Counted from the first letter of the stretch, positions 16,342 through 25,424 are shown. The stretch is DNA of 64,000 bases from Nocardia anaemiae NBRC 100462 (GCF_001612725.1 NZ_BDAZ01000063.1:1-64000); one strand, 5' to 3'. The notes: generated by a model from the letters alone, not told the origin. Made by a program: numbers and translations.

Positions 16342-17595
16342 ATGACCGGCCCCAATCTGCAGAAACGAATGATCATGAACAAGCTGTCGTCGTGGCCAGC
16401 CGCGCTGTGCTGGCTCATCGTCCTGCTCGAGGGCTACGACCTGGTCGTGCTCGGCGCCGTCATTCCCACTCTGATCGAGCAGCACCACATCGGATTCACC
16501 GCGGCCGGTGCGACTTTCGTCGCGACGATCTCACTGGTGGGCGTCGCCATCGGGGCCGCGGGCGGGCCGCTGGCCGACCGGTATGGACGCCGCAAGGTCC
16601 TGCTCGCCTCGATCGCCTTGTTCTCGGCGTTCACCGCGGCCGTCCCGGCGGCCGGATCCGTCACGGTTTTCGGACTGTTCCGCCTGTTGGCCGGGATCGG
16701 GCTCGGTGCGTGTCTGCCGACCGCGCTGACCTTCATGGCCGAGCAGGTCCCCGCCGCCCGCCGCGCGTTCGTCAGCACCATCACCATGACCGGCTATCAC
16801 ACCGGCGCAGTGATCAGCTCGCTCATCGCACTGCAACTCGTTCCGCACTGGCAGCCGCTGTTCTACCTCGGCGGCCTCGCCGGATTCCTGCTGCTGCCGC
16901 TGATCTGGGCGAAACTGCCCGAATCCGAGGCGTATCTGGCCGCCCAGGTCGCCTCCGAACGGATCCGGCCGACTGTCCTGCTGGCACCGCGCTATCTGCG
17001 CACGACGCTCGGGGTGTGGGTCGGTTCGTTCATGGGCCTGCTGCTGGTCTACGGACTCAACACCTGGCTGCCGAAGCTGATGCGCGACGCCGGATACAAC
17101 ATGTCGACCTCGCTGACGCTGTTGCTGGTGCTGAATGTCGGCGCGGTCATCGGACTGCTCGTCGCCGGGACGCTCGCGGACCGCCGCGGCACGAAACCGA
17201 TTGTCCTCGTGTGGTTCTCGGCGGCCGCGGTGTTGCTGGCGCTGCTGAGCATCAGGGTTTCCAGCACCGTGCTGCTCGATGCGCTGGTACTGGTCACCGG
17301 CATCTTCGTATTCTCGGCCCAGGTGCTCATCTATGCCTATGTCACGCAGGTATATCCGGCCGAGGTGCGAGCCACCGCGCTGGGCCTCACCTCTGGTGTG
17401 GGTCGTCTCGGTGCGATCTTCGGTCCGACCATCACCGGCTGGCTCGTCGTCGCCGGATCCGCATACCCGTGGGGCTTCTACTTTTTCGCCGCGGTGGCGG
17501 GGGTCGGCATGCTCGCGATGGCGACGGTAACCCGGCTGAGCGTTCGATCGATAGCACCCGCCACCCTCGACACTTCGAAGAGGTTCGCGCTATGA
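16342..17595 (+). CDS. MFS aromatic acid:H+ symporter (PcaK-like, AAHS family)
   Basis: Up to 417 residues and 12 predicted helices. LLEGYDLVVLGAVIPTLIE in helix 1 has the conserved D-x-x-x-x-G of aromatic acid:H+ symporters, and the GGPLADRYGRRKV loop 2-3 motif is present. Its coupling to pobA (ATGA overlap) points to uptake of 4-hydroxybenzoate or protocatechuate. Starts at 16342, 16372 or 16378 are possible; none has a strong ribosome site, and the shorter ones fit the family better. Confidence 0.83.
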   Translation: MTGPNLQKRMIMNKLSSWPAALCWLIVLLEGYDLVVLGAVIPTLIEQHHIGFTAAGATFVATISLVGVAIGAAGGPLADRYGRRKVLLASIALFSAFTAAVPAAGSVTVFGLFRLLAGIGLGACLPTALTFMAEQVPAARRAFVSTITMTGYHTGAVISSLIALQLVPHWQPLFYLGGLAGFLLLPLIWAKLPESEAYLAAQVASERIRPTVLLAPRYLRTTLGVWVGSFMGLLLVYGLNTWLPKLMRDAGYNMSTSLTLLLVLNVGAVIGLLVAGTLADRRGTKPIVLVWFSAAAVLLALLSIRVSSTVLLDALVLVTGIFVFSAQVLIYAYVTQVYPAEVRATALGLTSGVGRLGAIFGPTITGWLVVAGSAYPWGFYFFAAVAGVGMLAMATVTRLSVRSIAPATLDTSKRFAL

Positions 17596-18767
17596 GGAAT
17601 ACGCGCACACAGGTCGCCATTGTCGGCGCCGGTCCGGCGGGGCTGTTGCTGTCACATCTGTTGCACCGCAGCGGAATCGACTCGGTGGTCATCGATATCC
17701 GCACGCACGAGGAGATCGCGACCACCATTCGGGCGGGCATCCTCGAGGCGGGTTCGGTCCGCATGCTGGTGGAGTCCGGCGTCTCCGATCGTGTACTCAC
17801 CGAAGGCGACCGGCACGACGGTGTGGTGGTGCGCTTCAAGGGCGACAACCATCGCATCGATTTCCGGGAACTGGTCGGTGAATCGGTGTGGCTGTACCCG
17901 CAGACCGAGGTGTTCATCGACCTCGCCGACCGCCGTAAGTCCGATGGCGGTGACGTCCGCTATGGCGTCCGGGATACCGCGGTTTCCATCGATCCGCCGA
18001 TGGTGACATTCATCGAGGCGGACGGCCGTCCGGCCCGGCTGACGGCCGATCTGATCGTCGGAGCCGACGGTTCACGTTCGATCTGTCGTCACGCCTTTCC
18101 AGCCGGCCTGCGCACCGAATGGTTTCGCGAATATCCCTTCGCCTGGTTCGGCTTCCTCACCGAGGCGCCGCAGTCACATCCGGAGCTGATCTACGCGCGC
18201 TCCGAGCACGGCTTCGCCCTGGTCAGCCAGCGCACCTCGACGATGCAGCGCATGTATTTCCAATGCGCGCCCACCGAGCGCCCCGAAGACTGGGATGACG
18301 AGCGGATCTGGGACGAAATGCGCCGCCGCGTCAACGGCAACGGCTTCGCGCTGCAAGAGGGACCGATCAGCGCGAAGATGGTGCTGCCGTTCCGCTCGTT
18401 CGTGACCGCGCCGATGCGCCACGACAGACTCCTGCTGGCAGGCGATGCCGCCCACACCGTCCCACCGACCGGTGCGAAGGGACTGAATCTCGCACTCGCG
18501 GACGTGCGGGTACTGCACGAGGTCCTCGTCGACTACTTCGCCGGAGGTGGCGAGGAATCGTTGCGGCAGTACACCGATCGCGCCCTCGACCGAGTGTGGC
18601 AGGCCCAGCACTTCTCCTACTGGGCGACGACCCTGCTGCACTCGATCGACGGCGCCTCCCCCTTCGACATCGAGCGCCAACACGGGGAACTCGCAATGCT
18701 CACCGGATCACGGCGCGGCGCGGCATACTTCGCCGAGGGGTACACCGGATCTCGGGCCCCGGCGTAG
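17592..18767 (+). CDS. pobA: 4-hydroxybenzoate 3-monooxygenase
   Basis: 391 residues, the standard PobA length. AIVGAGPAGLLLSHLLHRSG binds FAD. Family marks are IRAGILEAGSVRMLVESGV, GADGSRSICR, FAWFGFLTEAPQSHPELIYA and LLLAGDAAHTVPPTGAKGLN with LALADV. It makes protocatechuate from 4-hydroxybenzoate with NAD(P)H and O2, feeding the pca operon 5 kb away. The ATG at 17592 overlaps the transporter stop. The xylose isomerase gene follows after 20 bases. Confidence 0.95.
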   Translation: MRNTRTQVAIVGAGPAGLLLSHLLHRSGIDSVVIDIRTHEEIATTIRAGILEAGSVRMLVESGVSDRVLTEGDRHDGVVVRFKGDNHRIDFRELVGESVWLYPQTEVFIDLADRRKSDGGDVRYGVRDTAVSIDPPMVTFIEADGRPARLTADLIVGADGSRSICRHAFPAGLRTEWFREYPFAWFGFLTEAPQSHPELIYARSEHGFALVSQRTSTMQRMYFQCAPTERPEDWDDERIWDEMRRRVNGNGFALQEGPISAKMVLPFRSFVTAPMRHDRLLLAGDAAHTVPPTGAKGLNLALADVRVLHEVLVDYFAGGGEESLRQYTDRALDRVWQAQHFSYWATTLLHSIDGASPFDIERQHGELAMLTGSRRGAAYFAEGYTGSRAPA

Positions 18768-18787
18768 ACACATCTGGGAGGCATCGC

Positions 18788-19963
18788 GTGACCCGTCAAC
18801 CCACCACCGACGACAAATTCTCCTTCGGCCTGTGGACGGTCGGCTGGACGGGTGCCGATCCCTTCGGCCTGCCGACCCGACCGACACTCGCACCGTGGGA
18901 GTACGCCGAACGCCTGGCCGAACTCGGCGTCTGGGGAATCACCTTCCACGACAACGATGTATTCCCGTTCGATGCCGACGACGCCACCAAAGAGCGCAAC
19001 CTCGCACGGCTCAAAGACGCGACCGATCGCAGTGGTCTCACCATCGAGATGGTCACCACCAACACCTTCACCCATCCGGTCTTCAAAGACGGCGGGCTGA
19101 CCGCCAACGACCGCTCGATCCGCCGCTTCGGTCTGCGCAAAATCCTGCGCGCGGTGGATCTGGCCGCACAGGTCGGCGCCACCACCTTCGTGATGTGGGG
19201 CGGCCGCGAGGGCAGCGAGTACGACGGGTCCAAGGACGTCTTCGCCGCCTTCGAGCGCTATAAGGAGGGTTTGGATACGGTCGCCGCATACATCAAGTCA
19301 CAGGGTTACGACCTGCGAATCGCGTTGGAGCCCAAGCCCAATGAGCCGCGCGGCGATATCTTCCTGCCCACCGTCGGCCACGCACTCGCCCTCATCGCCG
19401 AATTGGAACACGGCGATATCGTCGGCCTCAATCCGGAAACCGGTCACGAACAGATGGCCAACCTCAACTACACGCACGCCCTCGGCCAGGCACTGTGGAG
19501 CGGCAAGCTGTTCCACATCGACCTCAACGGCCAACGCGGCCTCAAATACGACCAGGACCTGGTCTTCGGACACGGCGACCTGATCTCCGCCTTCTTCACC
19601 GTCGACCTGCTGGAAAACGGTTTCCCGGGCTACCCGGACGGCCCGCGCTACACCGGACCACGGCACTTCGACTACAAGCCATCGCGCACCGAACACCTCA
19701 CCGGCGTATGGGAATCGGCCAAGGCCTGCATGGCGACCTACCTGATGCTCGCGGACAAAGCACGGGCCTTCCGCGCCGATCCCCGCGTCCAGGAGGCAAT
19801 GACCTACTCCGGCGTCCTCGACCTGGCACAACCCACCCTCGACAAGGACGAGTCGATCGAAGCATTCCTCCGTGACGACAACTTCGACCCCGACAAGGCC
19901 GCCGACCGAGACTTCGGCTTCGTCCGACTCCAACAACTAGCCCTCGAACACCTCCTCACCTAA
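18788..19963 (+). CDS. xylA: Xylose isomerase
   Basis: 391 residues, close to the actinobacterial class. His54 and Asp57 in GITFHDNDVF sit at the known catalytic positions. EPKPNEPRGDI supplies metal ligands, and FHIDLNGQRGLKYDQDLVFG and YTGPRHFDYKP are signature stretches. It converts D-xylose (or glucose) to the ketose using two divalent metals. The GTG at 18788 has GGGAGG seven bases upstream. No xylulokinase or xylose transporter is nearby, and the position directly behind pobA is unusual. Its last 27 bases overlap a resolvase fragment on the other strand. Confidence 0.95.
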   Translation: MTRQPTTDDKFSFGLWTVGWTGADPFGLPTRPTLAPWEYAERLAELGVWGITFHDNDVFPFDADDATKERNLARLKDATDRSGLTIEMVTTNTFTHPVFKDGGLTANDRSIRRFGLRKILRAVDLAAQVGATTFVMWGGREGSEYDGSKDVFAAFERYKEGLDTVAAYIKSQGYDLRIALEPKPNEPRGDIFLPTVGHALALIAELEHGDIVGLNPETGHEQMANLNYTHALGQALWSGKLFHIDLNGQRGLKYDQDLVFGHGDLISAFFTVDLLENGFPGYPDGPRYTGPRHFDYKPSRTEHLTGVWESAKACMATYLMLADKARAFRADPRVQEAMTYSGVLDLAQPTLDKDESIEAFLRDDNFDPDKAADRDFGFVRLQQLALEHLLT

Positions 19964-20305
19964 GGGGGCATCCGAGAACTCGGGAGCTAGTCGGCCGGCA
20001 GACAGCGCCATCAGCTCGGCTGCGTTGCGGGCCAGGCGCTCGAGTTCGTGGACGGTGAACAGGACCGATGTGCCGGGTGCGGCATCTTCGAACTGGTGGG
20101 CCAGCGCGAGTGCCTTCTCCAGTTCGGGCCGGACCTTGACTCGGGTGCTGATCTGCTCATGAAAGATCTTGTGGCACTGCGCTCTCCGGAGGGCTTCGAG
20201 TTGGCTGGGAAGCTCTTGGCGAGCGGTCGATGTCTTGGCGCACCCGATCCGCACCGGCCGTTCGGCCGTCGGTGCCGGAACGACACTGTCGCAGAACTCT
20301 CGCAT
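19937..20305 (-). pseudogene. Truncated serine resolvase (Tn3-type) catalytic domain
   Basis: About 122 codons. GCAKTSTARQELPSQLEALR keeps the nucleophile Ser of the resolvase N-terminus, and KIFHEQISTRVKVRPELEKA plus VHELERLARNAAELMALSAG match the catalytic fold of Tn3 resolvases. The reading frame then diverges, and the rest of the catalytic domain, the long helix and the DNA-binding domain are lost where it runs into xylA. It is not expected to recombine DNA and marks a former Tn3-family element. Confidence 0.75.
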
Positions 20306-20513
20306 CCGTTCCGTTTGTGAGAATACGTGTCGCCACCGTGGCTACGGCTGGTTGGATCCTGACCGTCGGCCATCGGTGAAGTCTGACGCCATCGGCGAGC
20401 GGGTCCGGCGCGCCGGGTGCGCCGGCGAATGTACTCAATGCCGAATTCCGTGGGTATTGGTCACGGTGGAAAACGGTTCGAAGACTGCGATGTGTGTGAC
20501 TTAGCATCACCTG

Positions 20514-21536
20514 GTGGCGGACACGGTCAACCGGCAGTGGATTGTGCGGAGGCGCCCCGAGGGGGCGCTGCGAGATGGGGATTTCGAACTCAGGAGCGCT
20601 CCTGTTCCGGTTCCGGGGCCGGGGGAAGCCTTGGTCAGGGTGCATCGGCTGGGCATTGATCCCACGCAACGTGGTTGGCTCAACGATGCGGACAATTACA
20701 TCGATGCGGTCCCCGTCGGCACGGTGATGCGGGGAAGCGGGGTGGGGCAGGTGGTGCGTTCGAACGCCGCGAGCTATCCGGTGGGTAGCTGGGTCGCCGG
20801 TATGGTCGGCTGGCAGGAATATGCCCTCGCGTCCGAAGGTGGATTGTTCGGGCTGAACGTGGTGCCCGACGGTGTACCCCCCACGATGATGTTGAGCTTG
20901 TTCGGAGCGCCCGGCTTGACCGCGTACTTCGGCATGACCGATATCGGCCGGCCCGAGCCCGGCCAGACGGTGCTGGTGTCAGCTGCGGCCGGTGTGACCG
21001 GATCGATCGCGGGACAGATAGCGAAAACCTTGGGCTGCACTGTCATCGGCACCGCAGGCGGTCCGGACAAGTGCACCTGGATCACTGATCGTGCGGGCCT
21101 AGATGCCGCCATCGATTACAAGAATGATGACATCGACGCCTTTTTGACCCGCTTGGCCCCGGACGGTGTCGACGTCTTCTTCGATGGGGTCGGCGGCCGC
21201 GTTCTCGAGCATGGTCTGGCGCACCTGGCGCCCGGCGCTCGTGTTGTTCTGGCCGGTGCGATCTCTTCCGGGTATTACGGTGCGGACCCACAGTGCGGGC
21301 CGCGGAACTACATGCAGCTGGCTATGCGCCGGGCCCGCATGGAGGGGTTCATCTTCCTCGACTACCTCGACCGCTTCCCAGAGGCGTTCGCGGCGTTACG
21401 CGACTGGCACGACCGGGGCAAACTCACCATCGCCGAAACCGTAAGCAGCGGCTTGGAATCCGCACCGAGTGCACTGCGCGCTGTCTTCGAGGGCGGCAAT
21501 CTCGGTAAGCAGTTGGTCGAGATCGTGAAGTCCTGA
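20514..21536 (+). CDS. NADP-dependent oxidoreductase of the leukotriene B4 dehydrogenase/prostaglandin reductase group
   Basis: 340 residues of the zinc-free MDR branch. It has RGWLNDADNYIDAVPVGTVM, the nucleotide-binding VSAAAGVTGSIAGQIAKTLG, the NADPH 2'-phosphate region GTAGGPDKC, DVFFDGVGGRVLE, and a C-terminal GKLTIAETVSSGLESAPSAL tail. Members reduce alpha,beta-unsaturated ketones or aldehydes. The GTG at 20514 is the only start that keeps the family N-terminus. It is bracketed by Tn3 remnants on both sides, so it may have travelled as cargo. The 208 bases upstream (20306-20513) show no recognisable gene. Confidence 0.85.
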   Translation: MADTVNRQWIVRRRPEGALRDGDFELRSAPVPVPGPGEALVRVHRLGIDPTQRGWLNDADNYIDAVPVGTVMRGSGVGQVVRSNAASYPVGSWVAGMVGWQEYALASEGGLFGLNVVPDGVPPTMMLSLFGAPGLTAYFGMTDIGRPEPGQTVLVSAAAGVTGSIAGQIAKTLGCTVIGTAGGPDKCTWITDRAGLDAAIDYKNDDIDAFLTRLAPDGVDVFFDGVGGRVLEHGLAHLAPGARVVLAGAISSGYYGADPQCGPRNYMQLAMRRARMEGFIFLDYLDRFPEAFAALRDWHDRGKLTIAETVSSGLESAPSALRAVFEGGNLGKQLVEIVKS

Positions 21537-21538
21537 AA

Positions 21539-21688
21539 TCAACCGACCACCAAGGGGGCGGGAGATGTAGCCGTATGGCAAGTCAACCGGATGTCACCCC
21601 CTTTGCGTCGCATCTGCTCCACCGCGAGACCGAAATACTCTATTGTCCAGGCGATCACAGCGTTCGTCGCGAGGGTCAGGCACCACAT
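21539..21688 (-). pseudogene. C-terminal remnant of a Tn3-family transposase
   Basis: The minus strand reads MWCLTLATNAVIAWTIEYFG then LAVEQMRRKGGDI, matching the conserved end of Tn3 transposases (N-x-V-x-x-W...Y...A-x-x-x-R..G). After this the family's GYRPLR-type end is replaced by unrelated sequence, consistent with a frameshift (another frame reads PYGYISRPLG). The fragment lies just behind the oxidoreductase gene, opposite the resolvase fragment. Confidence 0.5.
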
Positions 21689-21842
21689 TTGTTAGGACTG
21701 GTCCTCGAGATGCCGGTACCGGATCCTACCCTCGTGGGCGTAGAGCAGGTCACGTTTGAGCGCGTGGACCGACTCGCCCCCGGTTCAACTGGCGTGCGAT
21801 CTTGCGCCGATAGTCCGGATCCGACAATGAGCGAAAACCGTT

Positions 21843-21965
21843 CTGGCGCTGAGGATTCAGATCGTCAAACGCAGCGATACCGCTACCGGATTCGAAGTAT
21901 TGCCCCGCCGCTGGGTCGTCGAACGCGGCTTCGGGTGGCTGGTCAAACATCGACGTCTGGTCCGC
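21843..21965 (+). pseudogene. C-terminal remnant of an IS5-type (IS4/IS5 superfamily) transposase
   Basis: One frame reads QIVKRSDTATGFEVLPRRWV then VERGFGWLVKHRRLVR, the hallmark end of DDE transposases with the catalytic Glu (VER.FGWL). The downstream conserved DYE tail is replaced by unrelated residues, and no upstream transposase part is recognisable. In 21689-21842 and 21966-22091 nothing else is seen. It adds to the evidence of repeated insertion at this locus. Confidence 0.7.
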
Positions 21966-22091
21966 GCGGCGGACCAACCACCCAAGCTCCCAGCGGGTTC
22001 CCCTGGAATACCGAGAGTGAAACCACCAGTGCCCCACGCCGAGATCTGGGCATCGGCCGAACGGCGAGGGGCGATGGGTAGGCTCAGGGAT

Positions 22092-22538
22092 TCACAGCGC
22101 CCACCAGCAGAACAGTCGCAGCCCCGTGGATCGTGCGCGACTGGCCAACCCCGACAGCAGAACCAACACCTCGAGCGCAGTGTCGGCCGTTATGCCGTAC
22201 CCTTGCAGCTCCTCGGTATCCGCCCACTCCGCGGCGGCTTCCACCAGGGAAGAATGTCCGGCCGATGCCAACGCCTCCTGCAGGGTGTCCGATACGCTGA
22301 CGATGAAGGCGCTCTCATCCTCCGGAGACGAAAGCAACTGCCCCGAACGCGGCCGGGCCGAGGCCTCTTCATAGGTGCAGCCGGTCATGATCGCTTCGAG
22401 CTGAGCCATCGTGACCACGGGATCGATCCCCTTCAGCGACACCACATCAAACATGGAGGCATCCGGCCCGCCGGGCCGATCAAGCACGCGCACCGCCGTG
22501 TCGTCATCGGCGGCCGAGAAGTAGTCACACATCACCAT
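22092..22538 (-). CDS. Hypothetical protein (actinobacterial MCDYFSAADD-type)
   Basis: About 148 residues beginning MVMCDYFSAADDDTAVRVLD. It is acidic and without membrane segments or signal peptide. The sequence looks like a small cytosolic protein with a mid-region VSLKGIDPVVTMAQLEAIMT. The start is either the ATG at 22538 (AGGA upstream) or the ATG six bases later. The family is not firmly recognised; by eye it resembles short actinobacterial proteins often found near secreted-effector or immunity genes. Function unknown. Confidence 0.55.
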   Translation of the reverse strand: MVMCDYFSAADDDTAVRVLDRPGGPDASMFDVVSLKGIDPVVTMAQLEAIMTGCTYEEASARPRSGQLLSSPEDESAFIVSVSDTLQEALASAGHSSLVEAAAEWADTEELQGYGITADTALEVLVLLSGLASRARSTGLRLFCWWAL

Positions 22539-22663
22539 GCCGCGATCCTCGCATCCAGAACCGACAAGCCTCGACAACGGCCGAGAATGCGTCTGCGGCG
22601 GTAAACGCCGAGAGCACTGCTGCACCAGAACATTCTCGTGCGAGCTTTCCGACGGCGAGGCGA

Positions 22664-23206
22664 TCAGCCGACGTCTCGGCGCAGCCAGGTGACCTCGGCG
22701 CCGGATTCGGTGCCGTGGCGGTAGATCTCCAAATCTTCGTCCCAGGGGGTGCCGAGGGCGCGGTCGAGCTCGGTCGCCAGGTCGTAGCCGGTGTAGTTGC
22801 CGAGTTCACGGTTGGCCTGCAGCATGGCGCGCAGGCGCATTTCGCCGATGGTGACATCACCGTTGGCGGAGGTGGAGCCGTGCCAGAGGCCGAGGGTCGG
22901 GACGAAGCTGTAGCGCTCGCCGTCGACGCCGTCGCTGGGGTCCTCGGTGACCTCGAAGCGCAGCACCGGCCAGGACCGCAAGGATTGGGCAATTCGCGAT
23001 GCGGTGCCGACCGGACCGATCCAGTCGGTGGTCGCCCGCAACTGTCCGTCGGCGGGTTGGGCGGTCCACCGCAATTTCGCGGGCGAGCCGAGGGCCGAAG
23101 TAAGTGCCCATTCGATATGTGGGCACAGCGCAGCCGGCGATGAGTGGATGTAGACCACACCCGCCGTCGCGTCGGCGAACTGACTCGATGCGCGCACCAC
23201 TGACAC
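22664..23206 (-). CDS. DUF3145 family protein
   Basis: 180 residues, conserved and nearly universal in Actinobacteria. Recognisable stretches are GVVYIHSSPAALCPHIEWAL, LRWTAQPADGQLRATTDWIG, LGLWHGSTSANGDVTIGEMR and LGTPWDEDLEIYRHG. It is cytosolic and its function is unknown. It is a single gene, separated from neighbours by about 110-125 bases on each side. Confidence 0.85.
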   Translation of the reverse strand: MSVVRASSQFADATAGVVYIHSSPAALCPHIEWALTSALGSPAKLRWTAQPADGQLRATTDWIGPVGTASRIAQSLRSWPVLRFEVTEDPSDGVDGERYSFVPTLGLWHGSTSANGDVTIGEMRLRAMLQANRELGNYTGYDLATELDRALGTPWDEDLEIYRHGTESGAEVTWLRRDVG

Positions 23207-23317
23207 CTCCAGCTTCGACGAGAAACGTCTTCCCCAACGATCCGTCGTACTGGCGTTGCCCGAGTGTACTGGAGTGCCCCGAGTTACACATGTTACTTCG
23301 GAGGCGTGTCCGAGCTG

Positions 23318-24181
23318 TTACTTCGCCACCGAGTTCCGCGCGAGAATCACCTCGGCGATCACCGCATCGGAAAAGACGGGCCATGCCTCCCGTGCCCAGT
23401 CGCCGAAATTCTCGTCGCTCAAAGCGATGCTCGCCACCCCCAATTCGGGATCGACCCACAGAAATGTGCCGGATTGCCCGAAATGGCCATAGGTACCTGC
23501 GGAATTCGATCCGCCGGTCCAGTGCGGTGATTTCTCGTCGCGAATCTCGAATCCGAGTCCCCAGTCGTTGGGACGCTGCGATCCGTAACCCGGCAGCACA
23601 CCGTTGAGTCCGGGAAACTCGACCGTGGTCGCCTCGGCGTGGCTTTGTGGCGAAATCAGTTGGGGATCCAGCAGTTCCGCACCGAAGCGCACCAGATCGG
23701 CCGCGGTGGACCGGCCCGCATGTCCGGCCGGACCGGCCAGCACCGAGGCCGTCATGCCGAGCGGCTCGAATACCGCCTCGCGCAAGTACTCCGGGAAGGC
23801 GATCCCGGTCTGTTCCGCGACGAAGGCCGCGAGAATTTCGAATCCGGCGCTGGAGTAGATGCGTCGGGTGCCAGGGGCGGCAATCACCTCGGTGGTATCG
23901 AAGGCGATGCCGGAAGTGTGCGCGAGCAGATGCCGGACGGTAGCTCCCGGTGGCCCGGCGGGCTGATCGAGTTCGATCGCGCCCTCCTCCACCGCGACGA
24001 GCACCGCATAGGCGACCAAGGGCTTGGTCACCGAAGCGAGCGGGAATACGCGCTCGGTATCACCCGCCGTCCGCGTCCCGTCCCGGGTGACGACACCCGC
24101 CGCCGCATGCCGAACCGGCCAGTCCTTGATCTGCTCGAATGCACGCACGAAATGAGCGTACGAGACGCCCGTTCCCGGCAT
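23318..24181 (-). CDS. Serine hydrolase of the beta-lactamase fold (class C-like)
   Basis: About 276-287 residues. The nucleophile motif S-x-x-K is seen in FPLASVTKPLVAYAVL, the Tyr motif in IYSSAGFEILAAFV, and an HWTGGSNSAGTYGHFGQSGT block replaces the KTG box. No signal peptide, so it is probably a cytosolic esterase or peptidase rather than a resistance enzyme. The start could be the ATG at 24181 or, better matching relatives, the GTG at 24148 (VRAFEQIKDWPV). It is divergent from a second serine hydrolase. Confidence 0.8.
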   Translation of the reverse strand: MPGTGVSYAHFVRAFEQIKDWPVRHAAAGVVTRDGTRTAGDTERVFPLASVTKPLVAYAVLVAVEEGAIELDQPAGPPGATVRHLLAHTSGIAFDTTEVIAAPGTRRIYSSAGFEILAAFVAEQTGIAFPEYLREAVFEPLGMTASVLAGPAGHAGRSTAADLVRFGAELLDPQLISPQSHAEATTVEFPGLNGVLPGYGSQRPNDWGLGFEIRDEKSPHWTGGSNSAGTYGHFGQSGTFLWVDPELGVASIALSDENFGDWAREAWPVFSDAVIAEVILARNSVAK

Positions 24182-24233
24182 GCCCGCACCGTCCTCGCGG
24201 GAAAGTCGGTACCGTCGGTACCATCAACTAATC

Positions 24234-25424
24234 ATGAGCGCACAGCCCACCATCCACGGCGATGTGGCGGCCGGTTTCGGCCCCGTTGCCGACGCCTTCC
24301 GCCGCAATTTCGCCCAGCACGGCGAAATCGGCGCTGCCGTGGCCGTATACGCGGGCGATCGCCCGGTGGTCGACCTGTGGGCGGGCCATCGCGACCGCCG
24401 CCGGACTCTGTCGTGGGAACGCGACACGATCGTGCCGGTCTTCTCCTCGACCAAGGGCATGGCCGCATTCGTGGTCGCCACGATGGTGTCGAAGGGGCTG
24501 CTGGACTATGAGGAGCCGGTCGCGAAGTACTGGCCGGAGTTCGCCGCGCAAGGCAAGGGCGCGGTCACGGTGCGTCAGCTGATCGATCATCAGGCCGGAC
24601 TGTCCGGACTCGATACCGTGGTGCGCCTGCCGCAGATCGCCGATCTCGACGGTCTCGCAACGATTCTCGCGGCGCAGCGGCCCGCCTGGCGGCCGGGCAC
24701 CCGGCACGGCTATCACGCCATCACCCTCGGCCTGTATCAAGGCGAACTCGTGCGCCGCGCCGATCCGCAACACCGCACGCTCGGCCGGATCTTCGCCGAG
24801 GAGATCGCGAAACCACTGGAACTGGACTTCTTCATCGGTCTGCCCGCGGAGCAGAGCATGCACCGGATCGCCACCCTGGCCGCCACCGAGGGCGCGGACA
24901 TCCTGCGCTACGAGCGCGATATTCCGGTGCGCATCGGCGCGCAGATCTTCGCCAAGCGCGGACTTTCCCATGCGGCACTGACCAATCCGCGCATCGGCGC
25001 ACCGGTGCGGGCGAGCCGACGCGAACTGCTCGAGCTGGAGATGCCTGGCTCCAATGGCGTCGGCAATGCCAGATCGCTGGCCAAGACGTACGGCGCGGCG
25101 GCGGGTCGCACCGGTGCGCTGCCGATCGACGCCATGGTGCTCGATCGGCTCGCCGCCACCGCCGCCGACGATGTGCCCGCCGATGATCTGGTGCTGCACA
25201 CCAAGTCTCGCTATCACCTGGGCTTCCGCAAATCCCGCGGCTCGTTCCGCTTCGGCTCGGATAAACGCGCCTACGGCACAACGGGTCTCGGCGGCTCATT
25301 CGGATTCGCCGATCCGGCAACCGGTTTCGGCTTCGGCTACTCGATGAACCGCCTCGGCCTCGCCGTCCTCGACGACGTTCGCAGCCGCAACCTCCGCACC
25401 GCCCTACTCCGCTGCACCGGCTGA
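24234..25424 (+). CDS. Serine hydrolase/esterase of the beta-lactamase fold (EstB/LipL type)
   Basis: 396 residues. VPVFSSTKGMAAFVVATMVS carries the S-x-x-K nucleophile, HGYHAITLGLYQGELVRRAD the Tyr motif, and KRAYGTTGLGGSFGFADPAT the third motif. Relatives hydrolyse short-chain esters. The ATG at 24234 follows two GGTACC hexamers (24208-24213 and 24217-24222) spaced nine bases apart, which may be an operator for this divergent pair. It has no export signal and probably acts in the cytosol. Confidence 0.85.
   Translation: MSAQPTIHGDVAAGFGPVADAFRRNFAQHGEIGAAVAVYAGDRPVVDLWAGHRDRRRTLSWERDTIVPVFSSTKGMAAFVVATMVSKGLLDYEEPVAKYWPEFAAQGKGAVTVRQLIDHQAGLSGLDTVVRLPQIADLDGLATILAAQRPAWRPGTRHGYHAITLGLYQGELVRRADPQHRTLGRIFAEEIAKPLELDFFIGLPAEQSMHRIATLAATEGADILRYERDIPVRIGAQIFAKRGLSHAALTNPRIGAPVRASRRELLELEMPGSNGVGNARSLAKTYGAAAGRTGALPIDAMVLDRLAATAADDVPADDLVLHTKSRYHLGFRKSRGSFRFGSDKRAYGTTGLGGSFGFADPATGFGFGYSMNRLGLAVLDDVRSRNLRTALLRCTG

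Noticed and set aside
16314..17591. Extension of the pobA frame upstream over the transporter gene
   Set aside because: The extra 426 codons are out-of-frame reading of the MFS gene; PobA homologues start at 17592.
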